A stretch of DNA of 64,000 nucleotides from Epiperipatus broadwayi (taxonomy: Eukaryota; Onychophora; Udeonychophora; Euonychophora; Peripatidae). The DNA lies in the NCBI GenBank assembly GCA_028023455.1, contig JAQFVV010012423.1, forward strand, positions 808,001 to 872,000, read 5' to 3'. Made by a program: the position numbers and the translations under genes. Of the stretch, positions 47,590 through 58,994 are shown one piece after another; position 1 is the stretch's first letter, and every line of letters begins with the position of its first letter. The notes beneath the pieces were generated by a model. The model saw nothing but the letters and a program-made list of their open reading frames with translations, was not told the DNA's origin and made no database searches.

Positions 47590-48135
47590 TTATTTGTAAC
47601 ATTAAATACAGACAAAACTCTCCATACAGTAGTGCCATTCAGTGCAAGCCAGAATAAGATTTGTGCATAATAATCCCTATCTAGTGCCTACTCATACAAT
47701 ATCCCCAGACTAGTTTCTAGTTTGTGGCTTTCATCAGTGAGAAGCTTTGGATCTGAAAGCACTGCCCCAGATTTTAGGATCTAATGCAACACTCCAACAG
47801 CCAATAGGATTATGGTGACTGTGATTATTAAAGAACCAAAGGCACTAAAAAGTATGGATACAGATCTATACAACTATACAAGCTGATGAGCTTGAATTGA
47901 AAACATTATTGTGTTTTCATTTCAGACTCAAAGCTTTATAGTTAGCGAATAAGGTAAAAGGTAGCTGCTGGAGGATTGCATTAGGGATTTTATGCACAGA
48001 GCTTCTTGCACCCATTGATTGCTGTGGCTTGCACTGAGTGGTGCTACTGTATGGAGAGTTTTGCCTCTGTTTAAACAGATTGTGTAAGCATAAAGAATGG
48101 TGATCATGTGATGTTTAGTAGTTATTTGTATCATT
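47590..48135 (-). mobile_element. Retrozyme family B, long copy with 14-bp TSD
   Basis: TTATTTGTAACATT (47590-47603) and TTATTTGTATCATT (48122-48135) match at 13 of 14 positions and flank a 518-bp insert. The insert has inverted ends: CAAAACTCTCCATACAGTAG on the left and its complement near 48045-48065. A further tail on the right only contains AAGAATGGTGATCATGTGAT. Between them lies a unique middle and a hammerhead motif (47695-47752). No open frame. One-sided tail plus variable duplication resembles the Penelope insertion at 30.1 kb. Confidence 0.78.
47695..47752 (-). ncRNA. Hammerhead ribozyme motif, family B
   Basis: Minus strand: core CTGATGA at 47731-47737, GAAAC at 47713-47717, TA, then the GTC triplet at 47708-47710. 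Stem III is the minimal AC/GT. Stem I pairs TTCTCA with TGGGGA (two G-T wobbles). Stem II is the weak point: AAGCCACAAACTA allows only two or three pairs here, whereas the 50.4-kb copy has GGC-CACAA-GCC. Catalytic bases are all present. Confidence 0.7.
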
Positions 48136-48555
48136 CTTATTTAAATGAAGTTCTATAATTGATATTATTAATTTTATGTTAGGCCATCAATTTAAAAGCA
48201 AATGTTCTTAGCTTTTTAACCTATTATTCCTGACATTGCAACTTCTGTGTATTTTTTGAAAAGGATATATCAAGAAAGGCCTATCTAAAACATGAAAATA
48301 AATAAGTAATCCATTACAATTTAGAATTATTTATAATCTTCTCTTCACATCATGCTTTAAGTCACTATTTCCTTAGAAATATACTAAGATTTCATTTTCC
48401 ATTCAAAACTTTAACTTTTCAACCTTGGGGTAAATTCCTATTGCTTAAAGTTTTTCACAATCTCCAATTTTGTTTGCAATAATGACCTTTTAAGAAGTTA
48501 CAGTTTACTTTGCAAAAACAAAACAACAACTTCAAATTACATAATAAAAATATTA

Positions 48556-49636
48556 TGATTTGGATTTGTAGATTATGAAAAGGCATCTGATTCTATAAGC
48601 ATTTCTTCAATGATTAAAGCATTAGATCATAAGAATATAGGCCCAGAATGTTGCCATATTCTGAAGAATATTTATAAAAATACAGCAGCAGCAATTAGAT
48701 CATATAATTATACTAGGAAAGTTAACACTGAGAAGAGTGTAAGACAGGGTGACTCCATATCTCCAAAACTTTTTACATCAGTGCTGCAAGAAGTATTTTG
48801 TGGATTAAAATGGGGAACTAAGGGAATAAAAGTAAATGGAGATTGTTTAAATCATCTAGATTTTGCAGATAATATAGCTGTTTTTTGCAAATGATCCTTT
48901 AGAGCTTCAGAGAATGTTGCGAGAGTTATCAGATGAAAGTAAGAAAGGTTGATTAAAAATAAATTTTAAAAAGATTAAAATAATATTCAATGGATTTTTC
49001 AAAAGATCTAAATAAAGATTGATAATGATGAGTTAAAAGAAATTAACAACTATAAATATATTAGTCAAATTATTATTACAGATGAAAACATAATTGATGA
49101 AATTAATCATAGAATTAAATTTGGTTGGCCTGCTTTTGTAGAAATAACTTAATATTAAAAGGTAACATACTTATGTGTTTGAAAAGAAAGTTTTTTAAAA
49201 AATGTATTTTACCAATTCTTACTTATGGATCTGAGACTTGTACACTTAATAGAAGAGCAATACAAAGACTTCAGATCACTCAACAAAGTATGGAGAGATG
49301 CATGTTAAGAATAACAAGAAGAGATCAAAAATGAAATATATGGGTGAGAGAACAAACAGGTGTTATTGACATCAATGAAAGAATTAAGAGAGTGAAATGG
49401 AGTTGGGCTAGACATATTTCTAGAAAAGCCAATAATATATGAACAATTGAAATCTTAAAATGAATTCTAAGAGATTGTAAAAGACCTAGAAAAAGACCAC
49501 ATGTAAGGTGGATAAATAAAATAAGGAAGTGTGCTGGGCTCATGTGGAGAAAAAAGGCTAGAGATCGGAGATGGATTGAACTTGGTGACATATTTATCCT
49601 GCATTTGATCAATAATGGTTGAAAATGATGATGAAT
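48556..49636 (+). pseudogene. RTE-type LINE reverse transcriptase, decayed
   Basis: From 48559 the frame reads FGFVDYEKASDSIS (first RT aspartate block), then RSYNYTRKVNTEKSVRQGDSISPKLFTSVLQEVF and HLDFADNIAVF, where the catalytic FADD has become FADN, to a stop at 48894. Remaining C-terminal parts continue in other frames: CLKRKFFKKCILPILTYGSE, LNRRAIQRLQITQQSMERCM (49125-49334), then SWARHIS-like and RDCKRPRKRPHVRW-like remnants. It ends near GGTTGAAAATGATGATGA. It is the same family as the 11.4-kb copy, on the opposite strand, and dead. Confidence 0.88.
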
Positions 49637-49722
49637 AAAAATATTAAATGCATATTTTAAAATAAAGTATTATGTAATAAATTATAGATTTATGCTTTAC
49701 ACTTGTCCAAATTATGATAATA

Positions 49723-50268
49723 TTAAATAGTGCTATCACACTTATAATGTAAAGCTGTATAATGAATAGCAATTAGTCAATTAAAATGGCTGAGCACTTT
49801 CGAGAAAATGTATTTCTCATAATCATAGCCTGTTATGACTCATTCATTGGAATCATTCTATATGTATAATATGCAAACTCTATGCAAATGAGTCAATTAG
49901 CCTATCTTTTTGATATAGCAAAACATGCTTCTTTACGATTAATGGTGAAGGAGTCTTCTGCTATAGAGTAAGCCTCCTTCACCTTACACCTAATATTGTG
50001 CCTCTCAGATAAAGGAGGCTTACTTCATAGCAGAAGACTCCTTCACCATTAATTGTAAAGAAGGATGTTTTGCTATATCAAAAAGATGGTCTAATTGACT
50101 CATTTGCATAGAGTTTGCATATTATACATATAGAATGATTCCAATGAATGAGTCATAACAGGCTATGATTATGAGAAATACATTTTCTCGAAAGTGCTCA
50201 GCCCTTTTAATTGACTAATTGCTATTAATTATACAGCTTTACATTATAAGTGTGAAAGCACTATTTAA
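49723..50268. mobile_element. Long foldback element, 546 bp
   Basis: Two arms of about 255 bp are almost perfect complements: outer TTAAATAGTGCT, then ACACTTATAATGTAAAGCTG, TTATGACTCATTCATTGGAA, ATGCAAATGAGTCAATTAG and inner GGTGAAGGAGTCTTCTGCTA. The unpaired centre is about 30 bp near 49980-50010. No open frame. The high identity of the arms suggests a recent insertion, or conversion between arms. Confidence 0.9.
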
Positions 50269-50297
50269 AATATACAGTTTCAGTAAATTAAAAGGTA

Positions 50298-50641
50298 TAA
50301 GTTATACATGAAACAGGCAAAACTCTTCATACAATAGTGCCACCCTGTATCAACCAGAGTAATCAATAGATGCCATAAGGCTTGGGCATAAAATCCCTAT
50401 CTAGTGCCTACTCAGCCAATATCCCAGACTAGTTTCTGGCTTGTGGCCTTAACTAGTCTGGAGATATTGGATGAGTAGGCACTAGATAGGGATTTTATGC
50501 TCAAGCCTGCTGGTGTCTATTGATTACTCTGGGTTTACACAGGGTGACCCTACTGTATGAAGAGTTTTGCCTGTTTAATAACAGTTATGTGCTACATAAG
50601 AGATGGTGATCATGTGATGTTCAGTGGTTTAAGTTATACAT
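50298..50641 (-). mobile_element. Retrozyme family B, inverted dimer with 12-bp TSD
   Basis: TAAGTTATACAT occurs at 50298-50309 and 50630-50641. Inside, AAACAGGCAAAACTCTTCAT and its complement (ending 50576) bound two arms of about 125 bp that meet in the hammerhead region at about 50430-50460. A tail of about 53 bp with GATGGTGATCATGTGATGTT lies only on the right, as in the 47.6-kb copy. At the junction the minus strand keeps GGC-CACAA-GCC (stem II), GAAAC, TA and GTC but has lost the CTGATGA strand. Confidence 0.78.
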
Positions 50642-51267
50642 ATTAAAATAAATCATTTTTCTTTTATTTATTTATTTAGCATCATAATAAATAATTTATT
50701 TTTTAAAAAATATTGAATAAAATTTTATATTAAAGATTTAAAATAATATTTTAATAAATTTGAACTAGGAATAATAAATATATATGCACACACATTTCAG
50801 TCAATAAATTGAAATTATATTAATTATTTTAAATCATTTTAGTAATAGATATAAGCTAACATAAGTATTAATTTATTATATCCATTAAAACATCATTCAT
50901 TCACATGTAAAATATTATATGTTTTACAGTGCATTGAATCTTATTAATTTTTAATATAGTGTGTGTTTGAATGAAAAAAAAAAAAACAACTTTAATACCC
51001 TTTTATGACAATTCAAAATTTGATACTAGAAATTTCAAAAAGGTTACAACATACAATTACATATTGTATCAGAAATTTTAATGATTACTTTCTAAAATAT
51101 TCTATCTTAATAATATCACATTTTTCACAAACTAATAAAAATTTTAAATTGTACATATTATTAATCTAAGATTGGTATCCATATATTACAATATATATAT
51201 ATTAAATAAAATATTTGTTATAAATTAATTAATATAATAATAATAAAATAATAAATTACTAATGGTA

Positions 51268-51422
51268 ATAATAAATCTTATATATAATTATTATAAAAAG
51301 CAGTTTTTTCAGTTATTTTTATAACTATCTTCAATTGGAAATCTTTTTCCACTTGAAGATAGTTATGAAAATAATTTAAAGTACTTCAGTTTTTTATAAT
51401 AATTATTTGTATGATTTATTAT
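51268..51422. mobile_element. Foldback MITE, 155 bp
   Basis: ATAATAAATC outside, AATTATTATAAAAA in the middle and ATAACTATCTTCAA inside each pair with complements on the right, around a 10-base centre at 51339-51348. Confidence 0.8.
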
Positions 51423-51828
51423 CACTGTAGATAATTTATATATATAAAAAATGTTTAATATATAAAATGCACTTGTAAAATGTTTATTATTAATAAATAA
51501 TAAAATTTGAAGATTTATTTGATAATATTTGTAAATACTAATGTGAAATACATAAAAAGACTTTACTGATATAAAAATTTATAGAAATATATTTTTTTAA
51601 TCATTAAATCAAATTATTTTTATTTTATGGATTGTTTTTATTTGAAAGAATCACTACTAACTGTATCTAAATAGCAATTCATATCTAGAAATACTTATAT
51701 AATAAATATAAATCTTAAATCTTTAATGCATGTATAGTAAGTCTAATATAAATATTATTAGTGCAGTTGCTGCATATTTATTATACTGTGTTACACAAAT
51801 TTTATATAAGGCTTTAACATAACCCTTC

Positions 51829-52176
51829 ACACATGTGCCTTAAACATTTATATAATAGTTCAACAATGTAGTTTTTGTCTATAGAAGGAACTTTTAAACT
51901 CCAACACAAGATAGGACTTTTATAAAGATAAGAGTGGCCATCTTTAATTTAAATTTTTACTTATATATTGGATTTAAATATAAAGAGAGAAATATCTTCA
52001 TGCTGTCAAATCAAGATGCTTCAGATTGGCATATATAAGTAAGAATTTCAGTTAAAGATAAGATGGCTGGTCTTATCTTTATAATGTCCCTATCTTGTGT
52101 TGAAGTTTGAGAGATTCCTCTATATTCAAAAACTACATCATTTGGCTATTATACAAATGTTTAAGGTGCTTGTAAA
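51829..52176. mobile_element. Foldback element, 348 bp
   Basis: Arms begin GTGCCTTAAACATTTATATA on the left and end with the diverged complement AATGTTTAAGGTGCTTGTA. Pairing continues through CAACACAAGATAGG, ATAAAGATAAGA and ACTTATATAT to a centre near 51985-52025. Arms are about 80-85% matched by eye, so it is older than the 49.7-kb element. Confidence 0.75.
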
Positions 52177-52806
52177 AAACGTTAAAAGTTTTTCTCTTTC
52201 TAATTGCATACTGCCTGTGCACTTGATAAATAATTAGAATGTTAAATTATTATATAATTGTACTTTTTGCTATAATGACTATTATAAACTTTTTATAAAT
52301 TGTAAATTACTATCTGTATATGATCAAATATCATTTGAATCTAATTAATTTTTATAATAAACATGAGGATTTTTTTTTAATTTGGACATTAATCAAAAAC
52401 CCTTTCTCTTAATAAGCAGGAAAAAGAAGGCATTACTGAAATTGTTGAAAGCTTGAAAAGTTTGTCACTCTTAGTTTTCATTTTATCTAAAACAGATAGA
52501 TATCCATTTAATTTTTTTTACAGAAGATTAAACACAATTAATTTGAGGTTTAAAACATATGCTTAAGCTTTCATACATGTAATTATTAGTTTGATTAGAA
52601 TTTACAATCAAACTGCACCAAATAATATATTTCTGGTTTCATTGGTTAGACTGTCAAACTGTGCCAAATAATAATTAATATATTAATATTATATAGAGAA
52701 ATAGCAAGAAATTTATGATTGAGACTTCACTAATTTAAAGGTTTTCTTTCTTGCTACATAAAGTGTTTAATTCTTAAAAGTAACATTAATAAGTATATAT
52801 ATATAT

Positions 52807-54215
52807 GGTAATACAGTATCGATTGATTCACACCATAAGATGGCGCTGTTGCTACTGAAAAACAAATAGATATAACGTTACTGGGCTGATTTGATTATTA
52901 TTATTTTGTAATGTTATCGTGTTTTTTTTTTGGGGTTTGGATTTTTTTTTTGGACCATATTTTCTTTTTTTTTTAAATAAATAAATTGATTTAAAATTGA
53001 TTTTTTTCATACGTTTTTTTAAAACCTTTTTTTTATTTTAAAACTTGTTGTTTAACAAAATTGGATTATGGTCTTTTTTTTTTTTTAAAGTAACTTTTTT
53101 TTTCCGCTTTTGATTACGGTCTTTTTTTTCTTTTTTTTTTTCGTGCTTTTTTAAACAACTTTCATATTTTTTTTTTGGGGGGGGGGGGTTCATTTAACGT
53201 GTATTTATTCATAAAAACAGCAATTACATCAAAAATTAATTTATATATTTTGAAAAATTAATGATGGGTCTTTACATATTTTTGATGTCTTTTAAAAACA
53301 AACAAGAACAAAAATCGTCTCATCCACTTCCACTGTCATACCGGGACCACCGATTCGGCGACATGTAAGGCTTTCTCGACACAGTTCTCTAATAGCTATG
53401 GTCACATGCCTTACTGCATTCTCACACATTTGTAATTCAGCTGCCATACACTTTACTGTGAGCTCATCCCAGCTCCAGTAATAGATTAGCCATAACGCTT
53501 TCAAAAAAGACATTCGGCAGCCCTCAAACCACATTCCATGATGGATGGAACACCTTCATCGACATGGGCACATTTCACATTCCATTTGACAGGGTTTACT
53601 ACGCCTTACTCTCATTAAACTACCACAAAGGCAGTTTTTCTGTGTGAGGAGAATATTTCTCTGTTGAAGAAAGGCCACCGCATCTGCTTCTGTAGTAGGC
53701 AAATCTACAAATTGAAATGCTGGACAATTGTCTGCCATTGAAATGTTTTGATCTCAAAAAAGTCTCGGAAAGTGCGCGACTTGATCATGAACTTTGCCGA
53801 ATTGTGACTAAGATTCCTCATTTCCTGAATTCTGACCCCTGACAACGAAACCAGGGGCGTTTGGAAAAGCGTTACAATTTTTACAAACCAAAAAAAAAAA
53901 AAAAACACCCAAGCCAAAAAAAAAAAAAAAAAACCTTATAATATACTTTTAGTCATTCAAAATAAAGACACCTTCACATCATATGCTGTACAATAGTTAA
54001 GAGTAATGTCTATAGAAAGTCTTGCATACTTGTCACTAATAATGTTCGACATAGGGGTAATGGGTGCACTTCAACATCTTTAGTGGTTGGACAGTTTACA
54101 GGCTATAAGATCTATGAGTGGCCTTATAAACAGCATATTTATGTGCTTTAGCGTAGCAACAGCACCATAGCAACAGTGCCATCTTATGGCATGGATCAAT
54201 CGATGCTGTATTACC
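52807..54215 (-). mobile_element. Merlin DNA transposon, internally decayed
   Basis: Terminal inverted repeats of about 50 bp begin GGTAATACAG and include ATCGAT, CATAAGATGGC and CTGTTGC. They bound 1409 bp. The 8-bp ATATATAT on each side is compatible with the 8-9 bp duplication of Merlin elements but is weak evidence in TA-rich DNA. Inside, the minus strand encodes an ISXO2/IS1016-type transposase fragment (53292-53738). The sides are T-rich (52920-53190) and A-rich (53889-53932), replacing the missing transposase end. Confidence 0.83.
53292..53738 (-). pseudogene. Merlin (ISXO2-like) transposase, interrupted and truncated
   Basis: The first 60 residues (53738-53556) contain a zinc-ribbon-like C-L-C-G...C-x2-C-x2-C-x-C region. 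A single TGA (53556-53558) interrupts the frame in the middle of an arginine-rich stretch, consistent with a CGA-to-TGA transition. The same frame goes on with GMWFEGCRMSFLKALWLIYY, ALELQ-like CENAVRHVTIAIRELCRE and then IGGPGMTVEVDET (53318-53356), the block that holds the first catalytic aspartate of this DDE family. The frame then runs into a stop after FVLVCF. The second aspartate, the glutamate and the whole C-terminal half are missing. The protein cannot transpose DNA. Confidence 0.85.
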
Positions 54216-54224
54216 ATATATATA

Positions 54225-55690
54225 TTAATAAAAATAATACTGACATAAATGAAAGTATATTTAAAGTAAAAAAAAAAGCTTTCAAAATAAATAAAAACTT
54301 TATCTTTTATTTTGAGAAACATAATGTAAAAAATTCTGACCACATTGTATAAAAAGTGACTGAATTTAAAAAAACTGTTATTTTCCCCTAATTATACAGG
54401 CCACTTAAAAAAAACCTAAATTATAAGTTCATTATTGTTAAAAATAAATCATTAAATAATATTAAATTGTACTTAACAAGTGATTGATACAAAATTAACA
54501 TCAATCCAGAACAGAGATTGTTGTAAACAAAATGGTGTTACTCAAGATTAGTATTAAAATAAAAAGGCTTAACAATTAATATTGGTGAGTTGGATTGAAT
54601 ATGAGACAGTTTTCTGAATTTTTTTTAAGCGTTATTAGAACCTGAATATTTTTTAGTTAGCCAGAATTCAAACACAAATTATAGAAATACTACATGGATT
54701 TATTACTATTATATTATGACATTTTATTAAATAATTATAGTTAAATAAACATTAAAATTTCAATAACAAATTTATTGCAGAATAACTATAATTCACATGC
54801 AAAAGAAATAGAAATAACAAATACACTATACTTATTTGTGTATTAATGTAATTAAGACTATTTTCATTTAATCCAATATCATATAAATTTGCATATACAA
54901 TCATATACACAAGTAAACAAAAACTATATAAATTGAAAAATAAACTAAGCTATTAAGTATTAAATGAGTGCTTGTCAGAGAAGATGAAGGTACAATTCAT
55001 TTAAAAAGTGGATATTTATATTAGTATAAAATGCCAAATCTTGGATGTAAAAATAAAATGAAATTTACAATAAATAAAAGATGTAAGAACAGTAATGTGA
55101 AGATCATTGGTTTATTACATAGAGAGAAAAAATTAGTTATTTAACTTCACTACAAAATGAAAAGCATAGTTCAGATCTATGTCCAAAATGTTAGCATCAT
55201 ATTAGAAGAAATACAGTATTTTCACATAAATATATCAAATGTTTTTGACCATATCAAACAACATTTTGAAACTGATATAGAAGGTTTTAATGCCAGAATT
55301 GAAAAATAATTGAATGATGAAAGTTTTTGTACATGGTTTTTCTTATGGAGACAAACAAAAGAGAGTTTGCAGAACAAAAAAATATAAACATATTATGAAT
55401 TTACTTTTTTTTAAATATTGAAGTGGAAATAAATATAGAAGCACTCAAAAGAAGATACAGCAGAATTGGATTATATTTTTACAAACAGAAAGTATGTATT
55501 TTAAGACTTTAAAATACTTAATATAATCAATATAGAAATTGATCATTGTTACAAGACTAAGTAAACAAATGTTGTGAAAAAATATATTAAACACACTACT
55601 TTTCAGTTATTAACAGAGTGTGGATTTAAGAATGGCAAAAAATGCCACAAATATAAATTGCCATTTTGCATTGGAATTGTAAATTACAAA
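54225..55690. other. AT-rich spacer
   Basis: No gene or repeat supported. Confidence 0.5.
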
Positions 55691-55697
55691 AACTCAT

Positions 55698-55987
55698 ACT
55701 AATCTTTCTTATTGCATTGCCAAATGTATATCATATAATACTAAATCATCCACACATTTTACTATTGTAACACAATGCTTTATTTACCACCCTCTTTTTC
55801 AGTTTACAGTTTCCATTGCCCCAGCAATCTTCTTCAGAACTTTTACATCTCCTAACTTCAACTGCAATTGAAACTGTAAACTGTAAAAGAGGATGGTAAA
55901 TAAAGCACTGTGTAACAGTAGTAAAGTGCATGGATGATTCTTAGTATTATATGATATACATTTGGCAATGCAATAAGAAAGATTAGT
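55698..55987. mobile_element. Palindrome made of two facing Penelope 3' ends
   Basis: The arms pair from ACTAATCTTTCTTATTGC outward-in through TATCATATAATACTAA, AATGCTTTATTTACCA and AGTTTACAGTTTC. Read outward, each arm carries GAAAC, then TAAATAAAG (poly(A) signal) and a common tail. The left arm on the minus strand also has CTGAAGA, AGATTGC, TGGG, GCAAT and GAAAC, the hammerhead-like hairpin of Penelope ends. A third, single copy of the same end lies at 56282-56392. It is the same head-to-head layout as the 30.1-kb pair, but much more strongly truncated. Confidence 0.68.
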
Positions 55988-56170
55988 TATTATACTTCTT
56001 GAAGAAGATAAAGGAATACTGAAAATTGAGCTTAGATAAGAAGAAAGATAAAACATTAATATAGATATATGAGTGGATGCATGGAGAATATAAAGAATAT
56101 TAAGAATTTGATAGACTATGTTAAAAAGAAGGAAGGTAAAGAAACATCAGACTATTTAAGTAAAAGATAG

Positions 56171-56395
56171 ACCTTGCTAATTAGATTAAATAATATTAGT
56201 AATAATATAAAAATTTTAAAAGAATGTAAAAGATTGGGTATAATACCAAAATTTATAAGGAACATTTGAAGTTAAGAGATATAAAAGTACTGTAAATTGT
56301 AAAAAAAGAGTAGTAAATAAAGCATTGTGTAACAGTAGTAAAGTGCCTGGATGATTTAGTATTATATGATACAAAAATTCATTTGATTTTAAAAC
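56171..56395 (+). pseudogene. Penelope fragment: N-terminal relic joined to 3' end
   Basis: A short frame at 56171-56266 reads LLIRLNNISN and then ILKECKRLGIIPKFIRNI, resembling the C-x3-G-x2-P-K block near the N-terminus of Penelope proteins. It is followed directly by the GTAAATTG, GTAGTAAATAAAGC and GTGTAACAGTAGTAAAGTGC end shared with the palindrome at 55.7 kb. The reverse transcriptase is missing, so this is an internal-deletion copy or two nearby fragments. Confidence 0.45.
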
Positions 56396-56519
56396 CATTT
56401 TGTTAGTGATTAAAATGTGGACATATCTAGATTTAGACTGTGAATATTATTTTGAAGAATATTTATTGAAATGTAATAACAGTGTCTTAAATCATTCAAT
56501 GTTTCAAAAAATATTAACA

Positions 56520-57295
56520 TTGGCAAGAATATATGGCAGGGTTCTCCTCCAAAACACTTCCAGCATAAAATAGAAAACTAAAAAAATTATTTAAGTCACC
56601 CAGATTTTTCAAATAATGCATTAGAGCTTCAGGAAATTATTACAAAGCTATGAGACAAAAGCAAGAAAATGTAATTAAAAATACTTATTAAAAAATTTAC
56701 TCAAACAAAAGAAACTCTTTAAGAAAGCATTAAATATTAATGGGAAGAAAATAGAAAAAATAATATCTAAAAATATCCCATCAGACTATTAATAGGAGTA
56801 GAAACATGTTGAAAAAATTAATCATAAAATTTAATTTGAATCGAGAACATTTGGCAGAAATAATTTAGTATTAAAAAGAAAATATATATAAGAAATTGAA
56901 AAATAAGATTTTTAATGAATGATAAGAGTCTTGAATACTTAATAGAAAAAATAATGTGGATATTTCAGACCATATTGTGAAGTGTGAAGAAATGTATGTC
57001 TAATTAAGAAAAAAAGACTAAAAGCAAATTATATTATTGAGAAAATAAACAAATAGAGTCATCTGAAAAAATTAATATGCCAAGAAAAAATAATAATAGA
57101 TCAATAACCTAAATCAAATTATAATAGGTTGTAAAAGATCTGGAAAAAGACTACATACAAAAGAAATTAGTACGACAAGAACGATTTCTGAAGTATTGTT
57201 GAAAAAAGAAATTAGTATCAAACAGTTATACTGAAGGAGAAGAAATTTTAATCCAGCAATGGTCAATGTTTAAAGTGACGATAATGATGATGTTA
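56520..57295 (+). pseudogene. RTE-type LINE relic, heavily decayed
   Basis: Recognisable scattered words match the RTE copies: HPDFSNNALELQE (from the FADD region), KNRSIT and VVKDLEKDYIQ (from RDCKRPRKR), and a final CAATGGTCAATG...GATGATG end. Stops and frameshifts occur every few codons. It is much older than the copies at 11.4 and 48.6 kb. Confidence 0.55.
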
Positions 57296-57344
57296 TGACT
57301 ATTTGGTACGTATATATATATATAGTCACAAAATATATAAATTT

Positions 57345-57600
57345 AAAGGTAGTGTGATATTAATATAACTTGTTATAATACGATTAAGTCAAAGGATGCC
57401 ATAAATATGAAGGACACGTGCTATGCTTTATCGAAGAAATGGAATTAGCATATTTGCATATCATTAAACGTAGGAGCAAGCTATGATTATGAAGGCAAGA
57501 TCCCTTGAAAACGCTCCGCTCATTTGTTTTTAGTTATCTATTTTATATTAACACTTTATAGCTTTTGAGAACAGTTGCGTCACACACGCACACGTACTAG
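57345..57600. other. Segment resembling part of the 546-bp foldback
   Basis: AGCTATGATTATGA, followed by a TTGAAAACGCTC-like stretch and TTTTAGTTATCT, parallels the 50165-50225 part of the 546-bp foldback (GGCTATGATTATGAGAAA, CGAAAGTGCTC, TTTTAATTGACT). It may be a distant one-armed relative, or chance. Confidence 0.3.
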
Positions 57601-57679
57601 AATATAACTTGTTATGTAAATATATTAATAAATAATAACTAAAGCAAATACATATTATACAATACTGCACTTATAGTTC

Positions 57680-57750
57680 ATCGACTTGTAAGAAGTTCGA
57701 GCGCTGGAACTAAGAATCGATCCTGGAACGCCGAATCGCTAAGGGCGTAT
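57680..57750 (-). other. tRNA-like boxes, very weak
   Basis: The minus strand has CGCCCTTAGCGATTCGGCG and a B-box-like GGATCGATTCTT in a CpG-richer patch. No tRNA fold could be drawn. It may be the edge of an old SINE. Confidence 0.25.
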
Positions 57751-57759
57751 AACTAAATG

Positions 57760-58990
57760 ATGATGTAGATTAGAAAATGATATTTACAAATTTATCTAGT
57801 TTTAAAATTGTTCGAAAAATACAGTAGAAGCAAATCGACACAACAATATCTATAGTACAGTTAAGATAAAGTTAATAATTATAAGCATTAATATATATAT
57901 ATTTTCCCCTCGAAAATAAAACTTATTTTTTAAGTGTCTCTCATTGGATACCAGCTACTTAACTAATAAAACTCATTTATCTTACCATTAGTTTAAATTG
58001 TTCACGATAATTAGAACCAATTAAAGAGCTACGGTGCAGAAATAGAACAGACATTTATTACAAGTAAAAATGCTCGCAAATTCCGCCAATGGCAAGTATA
58101 ATTTTCAACCCGTAATTATAAAAAAAAAAAAAGAACAATTTTACTTTGTTATCCTTTAAGAAATTTGATCTGTGTTTTTAAAATATTGAGTTCATATGAG
58201 AATAAAGTTTTTTTTTAAAAAAAGAAAAGATTTTGTAAGATTAAGAAATATATAGCTGTATATAAAAAGTATTAAATATTTTATCAATAAGAATAATGAA
58301 AACAAAATTGATATTTAATCTTCTGAAATGATAAATGGAATTATTTTCTAAAAAAGACAGCAGTTTAAGAAATTTCTTGATTTAAAGTAATATTGATTAA
58401 AAAATCGATTTCATTGTATAAATTTGATATAGCAAATTCGTTTAACTTTTAAAGTTTCTATGAAAGATTAGACATTTAATTTATTATTATACGAGAGAAA
58501 AAAGTTGACAGATATTAAATAAAACAAAATGAAACAGTATTTTATAAGAAAAAAGACAATGTTAATAGAAGAAATTTAAGATCAGATGCAATTTAAAATT
58601 AATTTAAAACACAAATTATTATTGAAGATGCACAAATCTTTTCTTTAATAAGTTTTAGAATATTTTAAATTTATTAAAATTTTTATTGGAAAAAAAATTA
58701 AATTAAAAATTTATAAAATTTTGATAAATTATTATTATTTTAAAAAAGCACACACGTTCAATCACTGCAAAAAAACAATTTTTTTTTTTTCCAAAAATTT
58801 CATTAATTATTAAAAATTCACTTGGTACAAATTTTAATTTTTTTATGAAAGAAAAAAACTTTATTAATAATAAAAAGTATATATGAATATACATTTTAAA
58901 GTGAATAAATAATACATAATATAACACAAAATAAACTTAAAATTATGCATAATAGCAAACATTAATTACAACTGATATATATATACATAT
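57760..58990. other. AT-rich spacer
   Basis: No supported feature. Confidence 0.5.
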
Positions 58991-58994
58991 TGCT

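Noticed and set aside
53705-53917. 70-codon minus-strand frame beside the Merlin transposase
   Set aside because: Different frame from the transposase, starts in a poly-A/T tract, and matches no Merlin domain.
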